This document shows positions 1 through 10,400 of a DNA stretch of 64,000 nucleotides, piece after piece. The translations under genes and the position numbers were made by a program. The notes below the pieces were generated by a model, which was given only the letters and a program-made list of their open reading frames with translations, made no database searches and had not been told where the DNA came from. How positions within the stretch are numbered: the stretch's first letter is position 1; each line of letters starts with the position of its first letter. The stretch spans positions 992,001 through 1,056,000 of the forward strand of contig CP060758.1 in assembly GCA_023205875.1 (NCBI GenBank), read 5' to 3'. This DNA is from Chloropicon primus. Lineage: Eukaryota > Chlorophyta > Chloropicophyceae > Chloropicales > Chloropicaceae.

Positions 1-381
1 GTTGCGGCGGAGGAAGCCGTTTACATGGAGTCGGTCGAGTCCAAGCACAGCGACCACGCCTTTGCGAGAAGGGTCGCGGAGAACTCTGGAATCACGGCGC
101 AGTCCCTCAAGCTGGACTCCCAGGTCAAGTACGGGGTGATCGCCAGCGGCAAAGCCTCGGCCTTCATGAGGTTCCCCGACCTGGACTACAAGGAGTGGAT
201 CTGGGACCACGCCGCGGGCGCCATCATCATGGAGGAGGCCGGGGGCGTGGTTACCGACGCGGCGGGAAAGAAGCTGGACTTCAGCAAGGGCAGGACCCTG
301 AACAACGGCAACGGTATCGTGGCCGCCCCCCCAAAGCTCCACAAGAAGCTCATAGACTCCATCAGGGCCCTGAAGAACTAG
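1..381 (+). CDS. 3'(2'),5'-bisphosphate nucleotidase (SAL1/HAL2 type), C-terminal part
   Basis: The frame is open from the first base, so the gene begins outside the window; about 126 C-terminal residues are present. The stretch WIWDHAAGAIIMEEAGG matches the second signature of the inositol monophosphatase superfamily, where the Asp coordinates the catalytic metal. The SD-HAFA segment and the final DFSKGRTL/NGNGIVA block fit the PAP phosphatase (SAL1/HAL2/CysQ) branch, which converts 3'-phosphoadenosine 5'-phosphate to AMP during sulfur assimilation. An inositol monophosphatase is the alternative, but the C-terminal block favours SAL1. A TGTAA element lies 47 nt past the stop (428-432). Confidence 0.8.
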   Translation, partial: VAAEEAVYMESVESKHSDHAFARRVAENSGITAQSLKLDSQVKYGVIASGKASAFMRFPDLDYKEWIWDHAAGAIIMEEAGGVVTDAAGKKLDFSKGRTLNNGNGIVAAPPKLHKKLIDSIRALKN

Positions 382-734
382 AGATACACCTTATGGATCC
401 ATTATTCTGGATTGATGCCTCACCGTTTGTAAAATTACTGCTTGCAAAATTCCAGTTATTACTTTTGTCTCTCCTGAACACCCCACCCCCCAAAGAGAGT
501 GAGGGACAAGAGGGGACCGCCAAAAGAGGTCGCGTTGCAGGAAACTTGCGCGGGGCTCCTCCTCCTGCTGTCTTTGCCGCCCTGATCCGGGTTTCGGTCC
601 GACGAAAAAGACGCCACCTTGGAGGACGAGCTCAACCGCTTGGCACCACCAACGATGCTGGTGGAGGTGTGCAGCAGTGGAGGGGAGGGAGCAGGCAGGT
701 CGAGAGGATAGAGAATGCGACGACGACCGAGGTG
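382..734. other. Gap between SAL1-type gene and CaaX gene
   Basis: The first 100 bases are AT-richer and hold the likely poly(A) signal of the upstream gene. The frame of the downstream CaaX gene stays open through this gap, with an ATG at 393, so that gene might start earlier. I see no conserved protein here. Confidence 0.4.
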
Positions 735-1542
735 ATGGACTGGAGCAGGCAGAAGAAGAAGACGAAGCCGAGGGTGCCCCAGCCGAGGCCGAGCGCCAAG
801 GCTGTGGTTCCCAAAGCCCGTCCCTTGGGTCGAAGCAGGAGCAACTCCTTTGTGCTGTCCAGAGTATTCGATGAGACGATAGAGAGCGAGTCCAAGAGGA
901 AAGACACGCCCACAAACTTCTTGGCCCGGGATGGTGAAGAAATCATTGAGCTCCAAGACGTGGAGTACGACTTTGGGTCCGAATGGTAAGTTCTCAACGA
1001 GCGTTCTGATTTCTCGAGGAATTCAGACTGACAACCAAGTCTCGAATTGTGCACACCGCAGGTTGGTCAAGTCCCCTCCCGAGAAGAAGCCTGTCCCTCG
1101 CATTGAGGAGAGGGAGATCCCCACGCCGGCCCCGGACGAAGTCGCGAGGCATAAGCTGCCTCCCCTTCCCAGGAAGAACCAGGAGCCGCGGGGCGAGGCT
1201 GCGGGGAAGCCGCCGAGATCGAAGGCTGCCGTTGCCAGGCGGGTGTCCTCGCTCCCCAAGCCAATCCAGCAGATTCCAAAGGGCTCCCCCGAGAATCACG
1301 GCAGCAAGCAGAGGAACGCGGAGACGCAGACCGAGCAGAGCGCGGAGGACGCCCCAGGCAAAGTGAAGGCGAACTCCACCAACAAGGAGTTCTTTGGGGA
1401 CTTTGATATTCTCAAGGAGATCAGGCTCTGCGGCGACCTGCTGCAGGAGATGGTGGAGAGCGCCTGTGATCTGAGCGAGTTGTACCAAAAGGAGCGGAGG
1501 AGGACCTCGAGGAAACAAAAGGCTTGTTGTACTATAATGTAG
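735..1542 (+). CDS. Hypothetical protein with C-terminal CaaX box (two exons)
   Basis: Exons 735-985 and 1062-1542 join in frame around a 76-bp intron (gtaagt donor, cag acceptor, CTGAC at 1028-1032), giving 243 residues. The ATG at 735 was chosen because it opens a basic region (MDWSRQKKKTKPR); an ATG at 393 in the same open frame cannot be excluded. The protein is basic, proline-rich and probably disordered up to about residue 190. It contains AETQTE, which resembles a dynein light chain LC8 site, and then a short amphipathic helix (about residues 195-230). It ends in CTIM, a good farnesylation CaaX motif, so membrane anchoring is likely. No family was recognised. Confidence 0.6.
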
Positions 1543-1640
1543 AAAAAAGGTCGCTGCAACATTTTGTGCAGCCCCCGGGAATAATATTCTTACAAGCGGA
1601 GAAGCACTTCCTGCCCCCCCGCCTTTTACTCTTTGCCGGT

Positions 1641-2414
1641 TCAACCTTCAAAGTCGCCCCACTGGTCATCCTCAAACCCCTCGCCACCGGCGTTGCTGGC
1701 TTTGGCCACCTCTGGCGCCGCAGGTGCTGCTTCGAAGCTGTCGAAGTCAGCCACCCAGTCCCCCTGAGCTGCCGCCGCTGGTGCGGGCGGTTTCTTCTGG
1801 GCCGCGGCAACTGGCGGTGGCGGAGCAAGCAATCCTCCGCCTGTGATCACCGGCTTCGCCCTGCCGTCTCCCACACTCAAGCGACTCTTGAGCTTGGAGG
1901 GGGACGCCCCCGGGGACTTCTTTATCTGAATCGTTATTTTCTCTCCCTCCTTCAAGCTGTAGTCCTTCTGGGCCTCAGTTGATTGCGCGAACTTCTCCTT
2001 GTAAGCGTCCGCCTCCTTCTTCCGCCTCAGGTACTGCCTGTGCTCGTCAATCGCGGCGTTGAAGTCCGAAGACTGCGTCCTTTCCCTGAATCCCAGTCCG
2101 ATGAAGGCGTGCCTCTTGGACTGCGGGTCCACGATCTTGAGGACGAAGTATCGGCTGCTGTCTACCACTGGCTCCACGGAGGTCAAGAAGTTCTCCGGCT
2201 TGGCCGGTAACGGGCACTCCGCGAAGAGCTCCTCCGTCTCCATATCGTACAGAGATATCACACACTTTTCACCCTCGGACTTCACCTTGAGGCTCACCTC
2301 CTTGAGCCACTTGTCGACGTTCCAGTCGTTCGCGCGGTGACCAGACGCGCTCGACGTCGGAGGGATCTGGTACACGTAGCACTCCCGGCAAGTGAACAGG
2401 CATACGGACGCCAT
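1641..2414 (-). CDS. NECAP-like adaptin ear-binding coat-associated protein
   Basis: A 257-residue protein whose first 150 residues match the NECAP PH-like (PHear) domain: VYQIPP near the start, a DW motif, DSSRYFVLKI, and an AFIGLGFRER/DFNAAIDEH block. NECAPs bind AP-2 and regulate clathrin-coated vesicle formation at the plasma membrane. The tail is proline- and alanine-rich and ends in WGDFEG, a WxxF-type motif that binds the adaptin ear; a second WVADFD motif precedes it. The ATG at 2414 fits the family start; the open frame extends upstream without another convincing Met. Intronless. A minus-strand TGTAA lies at 1590-1594, within the convergent spacer. Confidence 0.85.
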   Translation of the reverse strand: MASVCLFTCRECYVYQIPPTSSASGHRANDWNVDKWLKEVSLKVKSEGEKCVISLYDMETEELFAECPLPAKPENFLTSVEPVVDSSRYFVLKIVDPQSKRHAFIGLGFRERTQSSDFNAAIDEHRQYLRRKKEADAYKEKFAQSTEAQKDYSLKEGEKITIQIKKSPGASPSKLKSRLSVGDGRAKPVITGGGLLAPPPPVAAAQKKPPAPAAAAQGDWVADFDSFEAAPAAPEVAKASNAGGEGFEDDQWGDFEG

Positions 2415-2673
2415 GGCGGACACTTCAGCACACTCCTTGCTGTCAACCCCCCTCGCCCCCTTCTCTGGATGTGGGTGGATTGGCCCGCTTTTTCGAATCC
2501 TCAAAACTGAAAACTGAAACTGACGGGGAGGACTTGGCTGAGAGTGAGAGATCGATGGTGTTGGATGGATATGGATGGATGTGTCTTGAAATTACAATGT
2601 GAGAGAGCGACAATGTGACCCCCCGACTCCCTTCCCCCCACCCCTTGCCCCCCACCCCCACACTGGGGTCCCT

Positions 2674-3957
2674 TCACAACTCGATGTCAGCGGCCTTGAG
2701 GGCTCTGGCAACCCACTCGGGCGCGCCGTCGGGGTACAGCTTCTTCATGAAGTCCCGAACAAACTCGGGAAACCGCTGGTCCACGATGGATTCCCTGATG
2801 CCCTTCATCAGCTGCATCATGTAGTGCACGTTGTGGTACGAGACGAGGATGGCGCCGGTGCTGTCCTTGCACACGAGCCGGTGGAGCTGGCTCCTGGTGT
2901 ACTTCCTGCACACCATGCACTCGCAGTCCTCGTCGATGGGCCGGTGGTCCCCCTCCATCCCGGCCAGGGGAAGTCTGATGACCCCCGTCGGCACCAGAGC
3001 CGTCCCGAACCTCGCTGTCCTGGTCGGGTACACGCAGTCGTACATGTCCGCGCCGAGGGCCGAGCAGACCACGATGTCGACCGGGTACCCGATCCCCATG
3101 ACGTACCTTGGCTTCTGCTCCGGGAGGGCCGCCGTGCACCAGTCCACGACGTTCCAGAAGCTCTCCTTGTCCTCCCCCCCCGCGAGGCCGCCGATGGCGT
3201 ACCCGGGAATCCTGGCGTCCCTCTCCATCAGCTGTTTCAGCGAGGTCTGCCTCAAGTCGTAGTCCAAGCCGCCCTGGACGATGGGGAACAGGTTCTGGTC
3301 GTGGGGCCTCTCGTGCGCCTCGAGGCAGCGGTCGAACCACCTCGTCGTGCGGTACGTGGCCTCCTCGAACCTCTCGAGGCTCGGGTTCACGCTGCTGACG
3401 ACGTCGTCCAGGGCCATCATGATGTCGGCGCCCAGCTTGTTCTGGATCCTCATGCTGTGCTCGGGCGTGAGCATCATGCTCTGGCCGTCCGTGGGGTTCT
3501 GGAAGCTCACCCCCTCCTCGGTAATGTCCGCGAGGTGGAGGAGGGAGACCATCTGAAACCCGCCCGAGTCCGTCAGCATGGCACGGTCCCACCTCGAGAA
3601 CTCGTGGAGCCCCCCGAACTCCTCCACGACGTCCGCCCCCGGGCGGCTCTCCAAGTGGTACGTGTTCCCCAGCACCAGGTGGCAGTCCAGCCTCCTGAGC
3701 TGGTCCGGCGTCAACCCCTTGACGGATCCGTTCGTCCCCACCGGCATGAACATGGGCATCCTGCAGTCGTAATGAGGCAGCCTCATGACGCTCGCCCTCG
3801 CCCTCCCCTGCTTGGCGAGTATCCGAAACTCCAGGGCCTTGCCGTGCTGCTGCCCACCCCCCTTAAGCGGGGCGTTGGAAGGGCCGGAAGCCATCCACTT
3901 CCCGTCCCCCCGCTTCGCCTTCTTCGCCTCCGGGACGGGCGGGACCTCCAACGCCAT
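2674..3957 (-). CDS. QTRT1: Queuine tRNA-ribosyltransferase catalytic subunit
   Basis: 427 residues, the usual length for eukaryotic TGT. It exchanges guanine-34 of GUN-anticodon tRNAs (Tyr, His, Asn, Asp) for queuine. Visible landmarks are DSGGFQM (base-binding Asp130), VQGG near 228, the GLAGGE loop near 257, and GADMYDCVYPTR with the catalytic Asp at about 307. The zinc site is CECMVC (345, 347, 350) plus the His of YHN at 375. All key residues are intact, so it should be active. Eukaryotic TGT works as a dimer with QTRT2, which is not in the window. The first 40 residues are a variable extension. It is divergent from the M16 protease gene across 295 bp. Confidence 0.93.
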   Translation of the reverse strand: MALEVPPVPEAKKAKRGDGKWMASGPSNAPLKGGGQQHGKALEFRILAKQGRARASVMRLPHYDCRMPMFMPVGTNGSVKGLTPDQLRRLDCHLVLGNTYHLESRPGADVVEEFGGLHEFSRWDRAMLTDSGGFQMVSLLHLADITEEGVSFQNPTDGQSMMLTPEHSMRIQNKLGADIMMALDDVVSSVNPSLERFEEATYRTTRWFDRCLEAHERPHDQNLFPIVQGGLDYDLRQTSLKQLMERDARIPGYAIGGLAGGEDKESFWNVVDWCTAALPEQKPRYVMGIGYPVDIVVCSALGADMYDCVYPTRTARFGTALVPTGVIRLPLAGMEGDHRPIDEDCECMVCRKYTRSQLHRLVCKDSTGAILVSYHNVHYMMQLMKGIRESIVDQRFPEFVRDFMKKLYPDGAPEWVARALKAADIEL

Positions 3958-4252
3958 GCCCTCAAACCCTTTTCCGCGGGATCGTCGGAGTCACCGATGA
4001 CAACACCCAGTGACTGGGTGAGACAGACGACGACACAGGGGACAACTGCAACCTGCAAACCCACTGCAGGTGAAGAACAAGAGACAAGTCGAGAGGGCGA
4101 GGAGGAGGACGGACGTCCGCCTTGTTCAGTGAATCCTTTCGTTTCGTTTCGTTTCTCTCGGGTCCCGAGGACTCAAGGTTGCTTCGAACGTTTGCTTTGC
4201 TTTGCTTGTCTCCGTGTGTTTTGATTCGGTTTGGGGTGAGGCGGGCCAGACC
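3958..4252. promoter_or_regulatory. Divergent promoter region with pentamer repeats
   Basis: The 295-bp spacer separates QTRT1 (minus) from the M16 protease (plus). It contains (TTTCG)n near 4137-4158 and (TTTGC)n near 4191-4207, one of several pentamer runs upstream of start codons in this window. No defined factor site was recognised. Confidence 0.4.
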
Positions 4253-7219
4253 ATGCCGCCCAATGCAGCAGGTGGGGCAGGAGGGGGAGAGGAGGGGGAG
4301 GTTTCGGTGAGGGAGGGGTGCTACGACGATGCGACGTTCGAGGAGATTAGCCTGGAGGCGATGGCCAGGCCGAGGAACGAGAAGAGTGTGGAGTACAGGC
4401 ACATCAGGCTGAAGAATGGCCTGAGAGCGATGCTCATCTCCGATCCGGAGACGGACAAGAGCGCGGCCGCGGTGGACGTCCGGGTGGGGTTCCTGAGCGA
4501 CCCCGCGGACTTGCCTGGCCTGGCCCACTTCACGGAGCACATGCTGTTCTACTCGAGCGAAAAGTACCCGGAGGAGGACGAGTACTCCAAATTCATCTCG
4601 GAGCACGGTGGGTTTTGCAACGCCTTCACCTCGACCGAGGACACGAACTACCACTTTGATGTGAACAGCGGGGACTTCGAGGCGGCCCTTGACCGGTTCG
4701 CGCAGTTCTTCGTGGCCCCCCTGATCTCCAAGGACGGGGTGGGCAGGGAGATCAAGGCGGTCAACTCTGAGAACAGCAAGAACCTGAACAACGACGTGTG
4801 GAGGAACATGCAGCTGTGGAGGCACCTGGCGAAGAAGGACCACCCTTTCCACAAGTTCGGGACGGGGAACCTCGAGACGCTGAAGAGCGACCCGGAGGCC
4901 AAGGGGATCGACACCCACGAGGAGATGCTCAAGTTCTACTCCGCAAACTACAGCGCCAACCTGATGACGCTGGCGGTGTACTCCAAGTTTCCCATGGACG
5001 ACCTGGAGAGGATGGTGGTGACCAAGTTCAACAAAGTGAAGACGCTGGGGAAGGAGGCCAACGTCTTCGACGACACGCCCTTCGACCCCCGGGAACACCA
5101 GTGCAAGCTGGCCAAGGTGGTGCCCATCAGGAACGTCCACGCGCTGGACTTTCAGTGGCTCACTCCCCCGGACGGGAAGGTCTACAGGCACATGCCCATG
5201 GACTACATGTCTCACCTCATCGGGCACGAGGGGGATGGCAGCATCCTGAAGCGTCTGAAGGACCTCAAGTGGGCGACCTCCCTGTCGGCCGGGCCCTCCC
5301 CGGAGTCTTACTCGTCCCACTCCCTGTTTCTGATCTCGATCGAGCTCACGGACGAGGGGAACAGCCACGTGCCGGAAGTCTCGAAGATCGTGTTTCAGTA
5401 CCTGAACATGCTCAGGGATGAGGGGATCCAGCCCTGGATATTCGAGGAGCTCAAGAGCATCGGCGAGACCAAGTTCAACTTCAGGGACAAGCAGAACGTG
5501 GGCTACTACACGAGGGAGTTGGCGAGCGGGATGCACCTCTACCCCTGCAAGGACTTGCTCCTCGGGCTCCACCACGTGCCGCAGGAGTACAACGAGGACA
5601 CCATCCAGGCCGTCCTGGACTGCATGACGGTGGACAAGGTGAGGATGATGTGGCTGTCGAAGACTCACAAGGGGAAGGTCACGGACGTTGAGCCATGGTA
5701 CGGGACCGAATTCGGGATGGACTCCTTGGAGGAGTCCCTGGTGGAAGACTTGAGGACTTGCGGAAGGAGCGAACATCTCCGGCTGCCCTACCAGAACCAG
5801 TTCATCCCCACGAACTTCGATCTGATCGAGAAGGAGGACTCCGTCAAGGAGGTGCCCGAGATGATCTACGAGTCCGAGATGAGCGAGCTGTGGTACAAGC
5901 CGGACACGCTCTTCGGCACGCCAAAGGGGCAGGTCTACCTTTCGGTGATATCCCCGGAGTGCTACTGCTCGCCGGAGGCGGCTGTCTGCACGAACCTGTA
6001 CACAAAGATGCTGGTGGACTCCATGAACGAGGTCACGTACTACGCGGAGGTCGCTGGCCTGGGGTACTCCATTCAGTCGACCACGGTGGGCATCCAGCTG
6101 GTTTTCGCGGGCTACAGCCACAAGCTGCTTGATCTGGTGGAGGAGGTCATCAAGCGCTTGCTCGCGTTCAAGCCCAAGCTCGAGAGGTACGAGGTCCTCA
6201 AGGAGCTGATGCAGAAGGACTTCGAGAACACCAGGTTCGACCAACCGTACCAGCAAGCCATCTACGCGACCTCGATCTTGTGCCTGCAGAAGAAGTGGCA
6301 CATCAAAGAGTACCTGGAGGTTCTGAAGCACTTGACGTTTCAGGACTTTGAAGTTTTCTTGGGCAGGATCATGCAGAGGGTGTCGAACCAGGTCATGATC
6401 CTGGGGAACCTCACCAAGACCCAGTGCGTTGGATTCGTCAAGACGATGGAAGGGATCCTGGGGTCCAATGGCACGAGAGCGATCTTTGGGTCTCAATTTC
6501 CCGAGAAGAGGGTGGTCCAGTTGGAGGGTGGGAGGGACTATGTGTACTCCCAACCGGTGGGAAACGAGGAGGAGGAGAACGGGGCCGTGAACATCATGTT
6601 TCAGATTGGCAGGGACTCGTTCAAGAGGAACACTCTGATGCAGCTTTGGGTCCAAATTGCCGAGAGAGCGGCGTTCCACACCCTAAGGAGCGTGGAGCAG
6701 ATAGGCTACATCGTCTGTGTGATGGGCTGGGATAGCCACCAGGTGAAAAACGTGTACTTCATTCTGCAGTCTTCCTCTCACCATCCCAGCAGCATAGATG
6801 CGAGCGTGGAGAAGTTCTTGGTCAGCTTCAAGACGAGGCTGGCGGAGATGGAGGAGAAGGAGTTTGAGGACCAGAAGAGCAGCCTGGAGCAAGTGAAGTT
6901 GGAGAAGCTCAAGAGTCTCGGGCAGGAGAGCAAGAGGTACTGGAAGGAAATCGACGAGTCGGCCTTCTCCTTCAAGAGGCAGGAGCTCGAAGTGGAGGAG
7001 CTGAAGAAGCTGACCCGAGAGGAGTTGTTGGAGTTCCACCAGACCTACTTTGAGGTCGGGAGCGCAAACCGGAGAAAGCTCAGCATCCACATGGTCTCCC
7101 ACAAGATGCCAAATCCAGAGGGAGACGGGAAGTCCGACGCCGCGGTCATCGAAGATGTCCACAAGTTCAAGAGAACCATGCACGTGATCCCTTGTGCCTT
7201 CGCTGCTGACAACAGATGA
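4253..7219 (+). CDS. Insulin-degrading-enzyme-like M16 metalloprotease
   Basis: 988 residues, intronless, with the four-domain length of insulysin. The inverted zinc motif HFTEH is at residues 92-96 and the third ligand Glu lies in VNSENSKN at about 173, so the first domain is catalytically complete. The following domains match the IDE/nardilysin family, ending with IGYIV near residue 805. The ATG at 4253 was chosen because the upstream frame has only non-ATG codons. IDE-type proteases degrade peptides in a closed chamber; in plants a relative is peroxisomal, but no clear PTS1 is seen here (ends ADNR). The N-terminal 35 residues are Gly/Glu-rich. TGTAA follows at 7235-7239. Confidence 0.92.
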   Translation: MPPNAAGGAGGGEEGEVSVREGCYDDATFEEISLEAMARPRNEKSVEYRHIRLKNGLRAMLISDPETDKSAAAVDVRVGFLSDPADLPGLAHFTEHMLFYSSEKYPEEDEYSKFISEHGGFCNAFTSTEDTNYHFDVNSGDFEAALDRFAQFFVAPLISKDGVGREIKAVNSENSKNLNNDVWRNMQLWRHLAKKDHPFHKFGTGNLETLKSDPEAKGIDTHEEMLKFYSANYSANLMTLAVYSKFPMDDLERMVVTKFNKVKTLGKEANVFDDTPFDPREHQCKLAKVVPIRNVHALDFQWLTPPDGKVYRHMPMDYMSHLIGHEGDGSILKRLKDLKWATSLSAGPSPESYSSHSLFLISIELTDEGNSHVPEVSKIVFQYLNMLRDEGIQPWIFEELKSIGETKFNFRDKQNVGYYTRELASGMHLYPCKDLLLGLHHVPQEYNEDTIQAVLDCMTVDKVRMMWLSKTHKGKVTDVEPWYGTEFGMDSLEESLVEDLRTCGRSEHLRLPYQNQFIPTNFDLIEKEDSVKEVPEMIYESEMSELWYKPDTLFGTPKGQVYLSVISPECYCSPEAAVCTNLYTKMLVDSMNEVTYYAEVAGLGYSIQSTTVGIQLVFAGYSHKLLDLVEEVIKRLLAFKPKLERYEVLKELMQKDFENTRFDQPYQQAIYATSILCLQKKWHIKEYLEVLKHLTFQDFEVFLGRIMQRVSNQVMILGNLTKTQCVGFVKTMEGILGSNGTRAIFGSQFPEKRVVQLEGGRDYVYSQPVGNEEEENGAVNIMFQIGRDSFKRNTLMQLWVQIAERAAFHTLRSVEQIGYIVCVMGWDSHQVKNVYFILQSSSHHPSSIDASVEKFLVSFKTRLAEMEEKEFEDQKSSLEQVKLEKLKSLGQESKRYWKEIDESAFSFKRQELEVEELKKLTREELLEFHQTYFEVGSANRRKLSIHMVSHKMPNPEGDGKSDAAVIEDVHKFKRTMHVIPCAFAADNR

Positions 7220-7348
7220 CAATAATGACAATAATGTAATCGTATCATATATTTTTTACCTCACACTTTTTTATTGTGCGTTTGAAAGCAAAATGCTTCT
7301 CTTTCGCGCGCTCGCGGGAGAGAGTGAGAGAGAGAGAGAGAGAGAACC

Positions 7349-7447
7349 ATGGCGACCATGGCGGTTCCTTTGGAACCCGACGATGAGTGTCTTGGCACGA
7401 AACCAAAGCGAAAGGTGACGGCGAGCTTGACCGACGACCAGAAGTAA
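7349..7447 (+). other. Possible upstream ORF before the TTLL gene
   Basis: An ATG in good context (two in-frame ATGs, ACCATGGCGACCATGG) opens a 32-codon frame that stops 14 bases before the TTLL ATG. It is preceded by a (GA)n tract at 7322-7345. It may be a regulatory uORF. A splice from 7443 to 7517 would be in phase with the TTLL frame, but that putative intron lacks the YTGAC branch motif seen in the other introns and removes plausible helical coding sequence. Confidence 0.3.
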
Positions 7448-7460
7448 GGAAAGATATAAT

Positions 7461-10400
7461 ATGCAAGTGTACGACATCTACGACGCTCATGACGAGGAGC
7501 TTGTGGTGGAGCTCAGGAGGCTCAAGGCCCTGGAAGCTGGTGGAGAGGCTCTCCTCGATAGCTCGAGAAAGATTATTCACCACATCGAGCAAGAGCTCTT
7601 CGAGAGAGGCGTGTCCGGCTCCCTGTCGAACCAACTTGTTGGTATCGCGGGGGAGACACCTCAAGCGAGGGAAGAGGAGGAGGTCGGTGTGCCACCGAGC
7701 ACTCCACCTAGGCCTGAGCCCAGTCCAGTCCCGAGTCCAGTGCCGAGCCCGATGCAGACGCCGAGCCCCGCAGCAGTATTCACTCCTCCGCGCTCGAGCG
7801 AGCCGGAGGCAAATCCTCGCACGCCAGAGAACAGCCGCGCTGACGACGACGACCAAGATGACATCTTGACCCCCCTGAACCAGCCTTCCCCGAGCTCCAG
7901 CAACGCCAGCAGCGTTCAGGGGACGCCCGAGAAGTCGCTGGCTGGGGAGGATTCGGAGGCAGTCCTGGCAGAGAGTCCCTCCGTCCAGGATGCTAGCTTG
8001 ATAGCGTTCCGGGAGGAGAGGAACCGGCTTGCCTCCGCGAGGAAGTTCAACAAGCAAAAGAAGTTCATCCAAGACCGAGAGGCCATGCTCAGCCTCGCGG
8101 AGAGAAGGAAGTCGTACGCTCAACTCCTGGCCAGGAAGACGGAGAAGGCGAGAACCAAAGCCAAAAAGGCGGCGAAGAGAAGGGAGAGGGACAGCGAGCA
8201 GACTCCGACGAAGGCCAATCCATGGAAGGGCGGGAGTTCGGCGAAGGTTTCCGCCAGAAGCAGCACAAGGGAGGCGCAGCCCGTCGAAGGGGATCAGAAG
8301 ACTACTCCCAGAGCACCAAACTCTCCCTCAAAACGGGATTCTCGGCAAGCAGAGAGGAAGGGGAAGGCCAGCAAAGGCAGTAGTGAGATCGCTTCCCAAG
8401 CCGGTGCGAAGAAGGAGCCCAGTGGCGGAGGGCTTGTCAGTGTCAGGAAGCTGAAGAGCCTCAGGAAGGAGCACTCTAGTCCCCAAGCAAAGGAAAATCA
8501 CAAACCTCCAGCTGTCGTGGAGGAAACTGCGGCGGGGAACGATGGCGCCGGTGGCCATACAACGAACGGCGAGATCAAATCAATGCCTCCAGCAGAGTCC
8601 CACATTGGCGTTGGGGAAGAACAGGGGGACGAAGGAACGACGTTGATTGAGGAAGCAGATGCTGGAGGAAATGGGTCTAGCGTGCAGAGCCGCAGCGCGG
8701 GTGGTGACAGTCACCACCCCGACGAAAGCGAAGCGTGTGATTGCACATCAAAGCCTGATGATGATGAAGCGACGCGCGAGCGGGGGCCCCAGGAAGCAAT
8801 AGAATTGGAATCCGAAACCGCCGCTCCGGCGGAAGAAGCAGGTCTTGGGGTGGAGGAGTCGACGCCTCCGGTGGCGTGTGCCAAGACAGTGGCTGGGGAC
8901 AGCAATGAAGCGGCGCGCGAGCAGGAGCCCCAGGAAGCAATAGATTCCCTCCGAGCGGAGAAAGAGAGCAAGGTTGTTGTCGAAGAACCAGGCACCAAAA
9001 TACCTTTGGAGGAGAAGGTTCAGACGGAAGTTGGCGCAAGCCAGGTTCAGGGGAAAGTTGGGTCACCTGCAAGGGGGGAGGAACCTGACAGGGAAGTGGA
9101 GGCTCCGTCTCCCTCGAGCAGCACAACCTCAGATGACTTGGATATCGTACAGGATGATGCCGACGATCTTAGCAGCTCCAGCGATGAGCTGCCGTCTCCT
9201 GTTCTGCAGCTCCTTGCGCAGTCTGATCCACTGATCCACCCGTTTGCAGGTGCAGCAAAATCTTTGACGATCACAGATCTTCCTTCGCTTGAGACGAACA
9301 ACCCGCTCAGCGAGTGGATCAGGCCGATGAGCGCGCACAACGGAGTCTCCGCTTGGGGCGGTACTCCTGATCCTTCGCCACCAAGCTCCCCGAGGTTCAT
9401 GCCATCGAGGGGCAATGGCAGCCAGCTGTTCGAGAGCAAGTCAGAGCCTGGCGGTGCGGGTCAAGGCGCAAAGCAGGAAGCGCCCGCGGAATCGCCGAAG
9501 AAGCAGGACTACAACTATGCTGCCATGTATGAAAAGTTCGAGGAAATCTTTGGAAGGTTCATTGGGGAGGAGAAGCTCAGCCAAGGTCGACCGTTCTCCG
9601 CCCGAAAGAGCCCCAGCTCCAGCAAGCCCCCACCAAAGAAGGTCCAAACGAAAGCGCCTTACACGGACAGCGATCTCCTGTCTTTCTTCGAGAGGTTCAG
9701 GGGAGGGCTGTACGGCTGGCTCAGAGGGTTTCAGAGCAGGTTGAAGGCGACCCAAGAGTCCGGTGCGTTTGTGAACGGCCAGGCGGAGGATCCGGGGCGT
9801 GAGGACGAGGTTGTTGCGGGGGCGCAGATGGTATACAAGGTCACGGATGACAAGCCCGAGGTGTACAAACTCGTCACGGCCTCGTGTCACACCATCGGGG
9901 ACTGGCACGAGGACATGGTCTCGGATGCAGAGAATCCCCATTGGAATATCCTGTGGTCCTGGTCCTCCAAGCCCAAGGTGAATCGCCAGGATCTGAACAT
10001 CTGGCAGCGGGTCAACCACTATCCTGGCGCCAACCAGCTGACCCGGAAGGACATCTTGAAGAAGAACTTGGCCTACTGCAAGTCGCTGTTCAAGCCCGAC
10101 CGCAGCGTCTACAAGCTCTTTGACATCATGCCCCGCACCTTCTCCCTGCCTCAGGAGTACGTGCAGTTCTGCAACGCTTTCAGCGAGAGCATCACGTTTG
10201 AGAAGCCGGACCCCAAGGACAAGAAGGGCAAGAACGCCAAGCCAAAGATCATTTACGGGAGCGAGAACACGTGGATCATGAAGCCGGTCAGCTCTTCCAG
10301 GGGGAGGGGCATCTTTCTCATCAACAGCATCGAGGAAGTCGAGTACGGGGAGGCCTTCGTCGTCCAAAAATACGTCTCGAACCCCTTGCTGATCCACCAG

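Noticed and set aside
2599-4224. 541-codon plus-strand ORF opposite QTRT1
   Set aside because: Antisense shadow of a conserved gene in GC-rich DNA; its sequence is His/Val/Pro/Arg-rich without motifs.
3962-6679. 905-codon minus-strand ORF opposite the M16 protease
   Set aside because: Antisense shadow; composition reflects third-position GC bias of the real gene.
7444-7516. Possible 73-bp intron linking an upstream ORF to the TTLL frame
   Set aside because: Phase fits, but there is no YTGAC branch motif or pyrimidine tract and the removed sequence reads as good helical protein.
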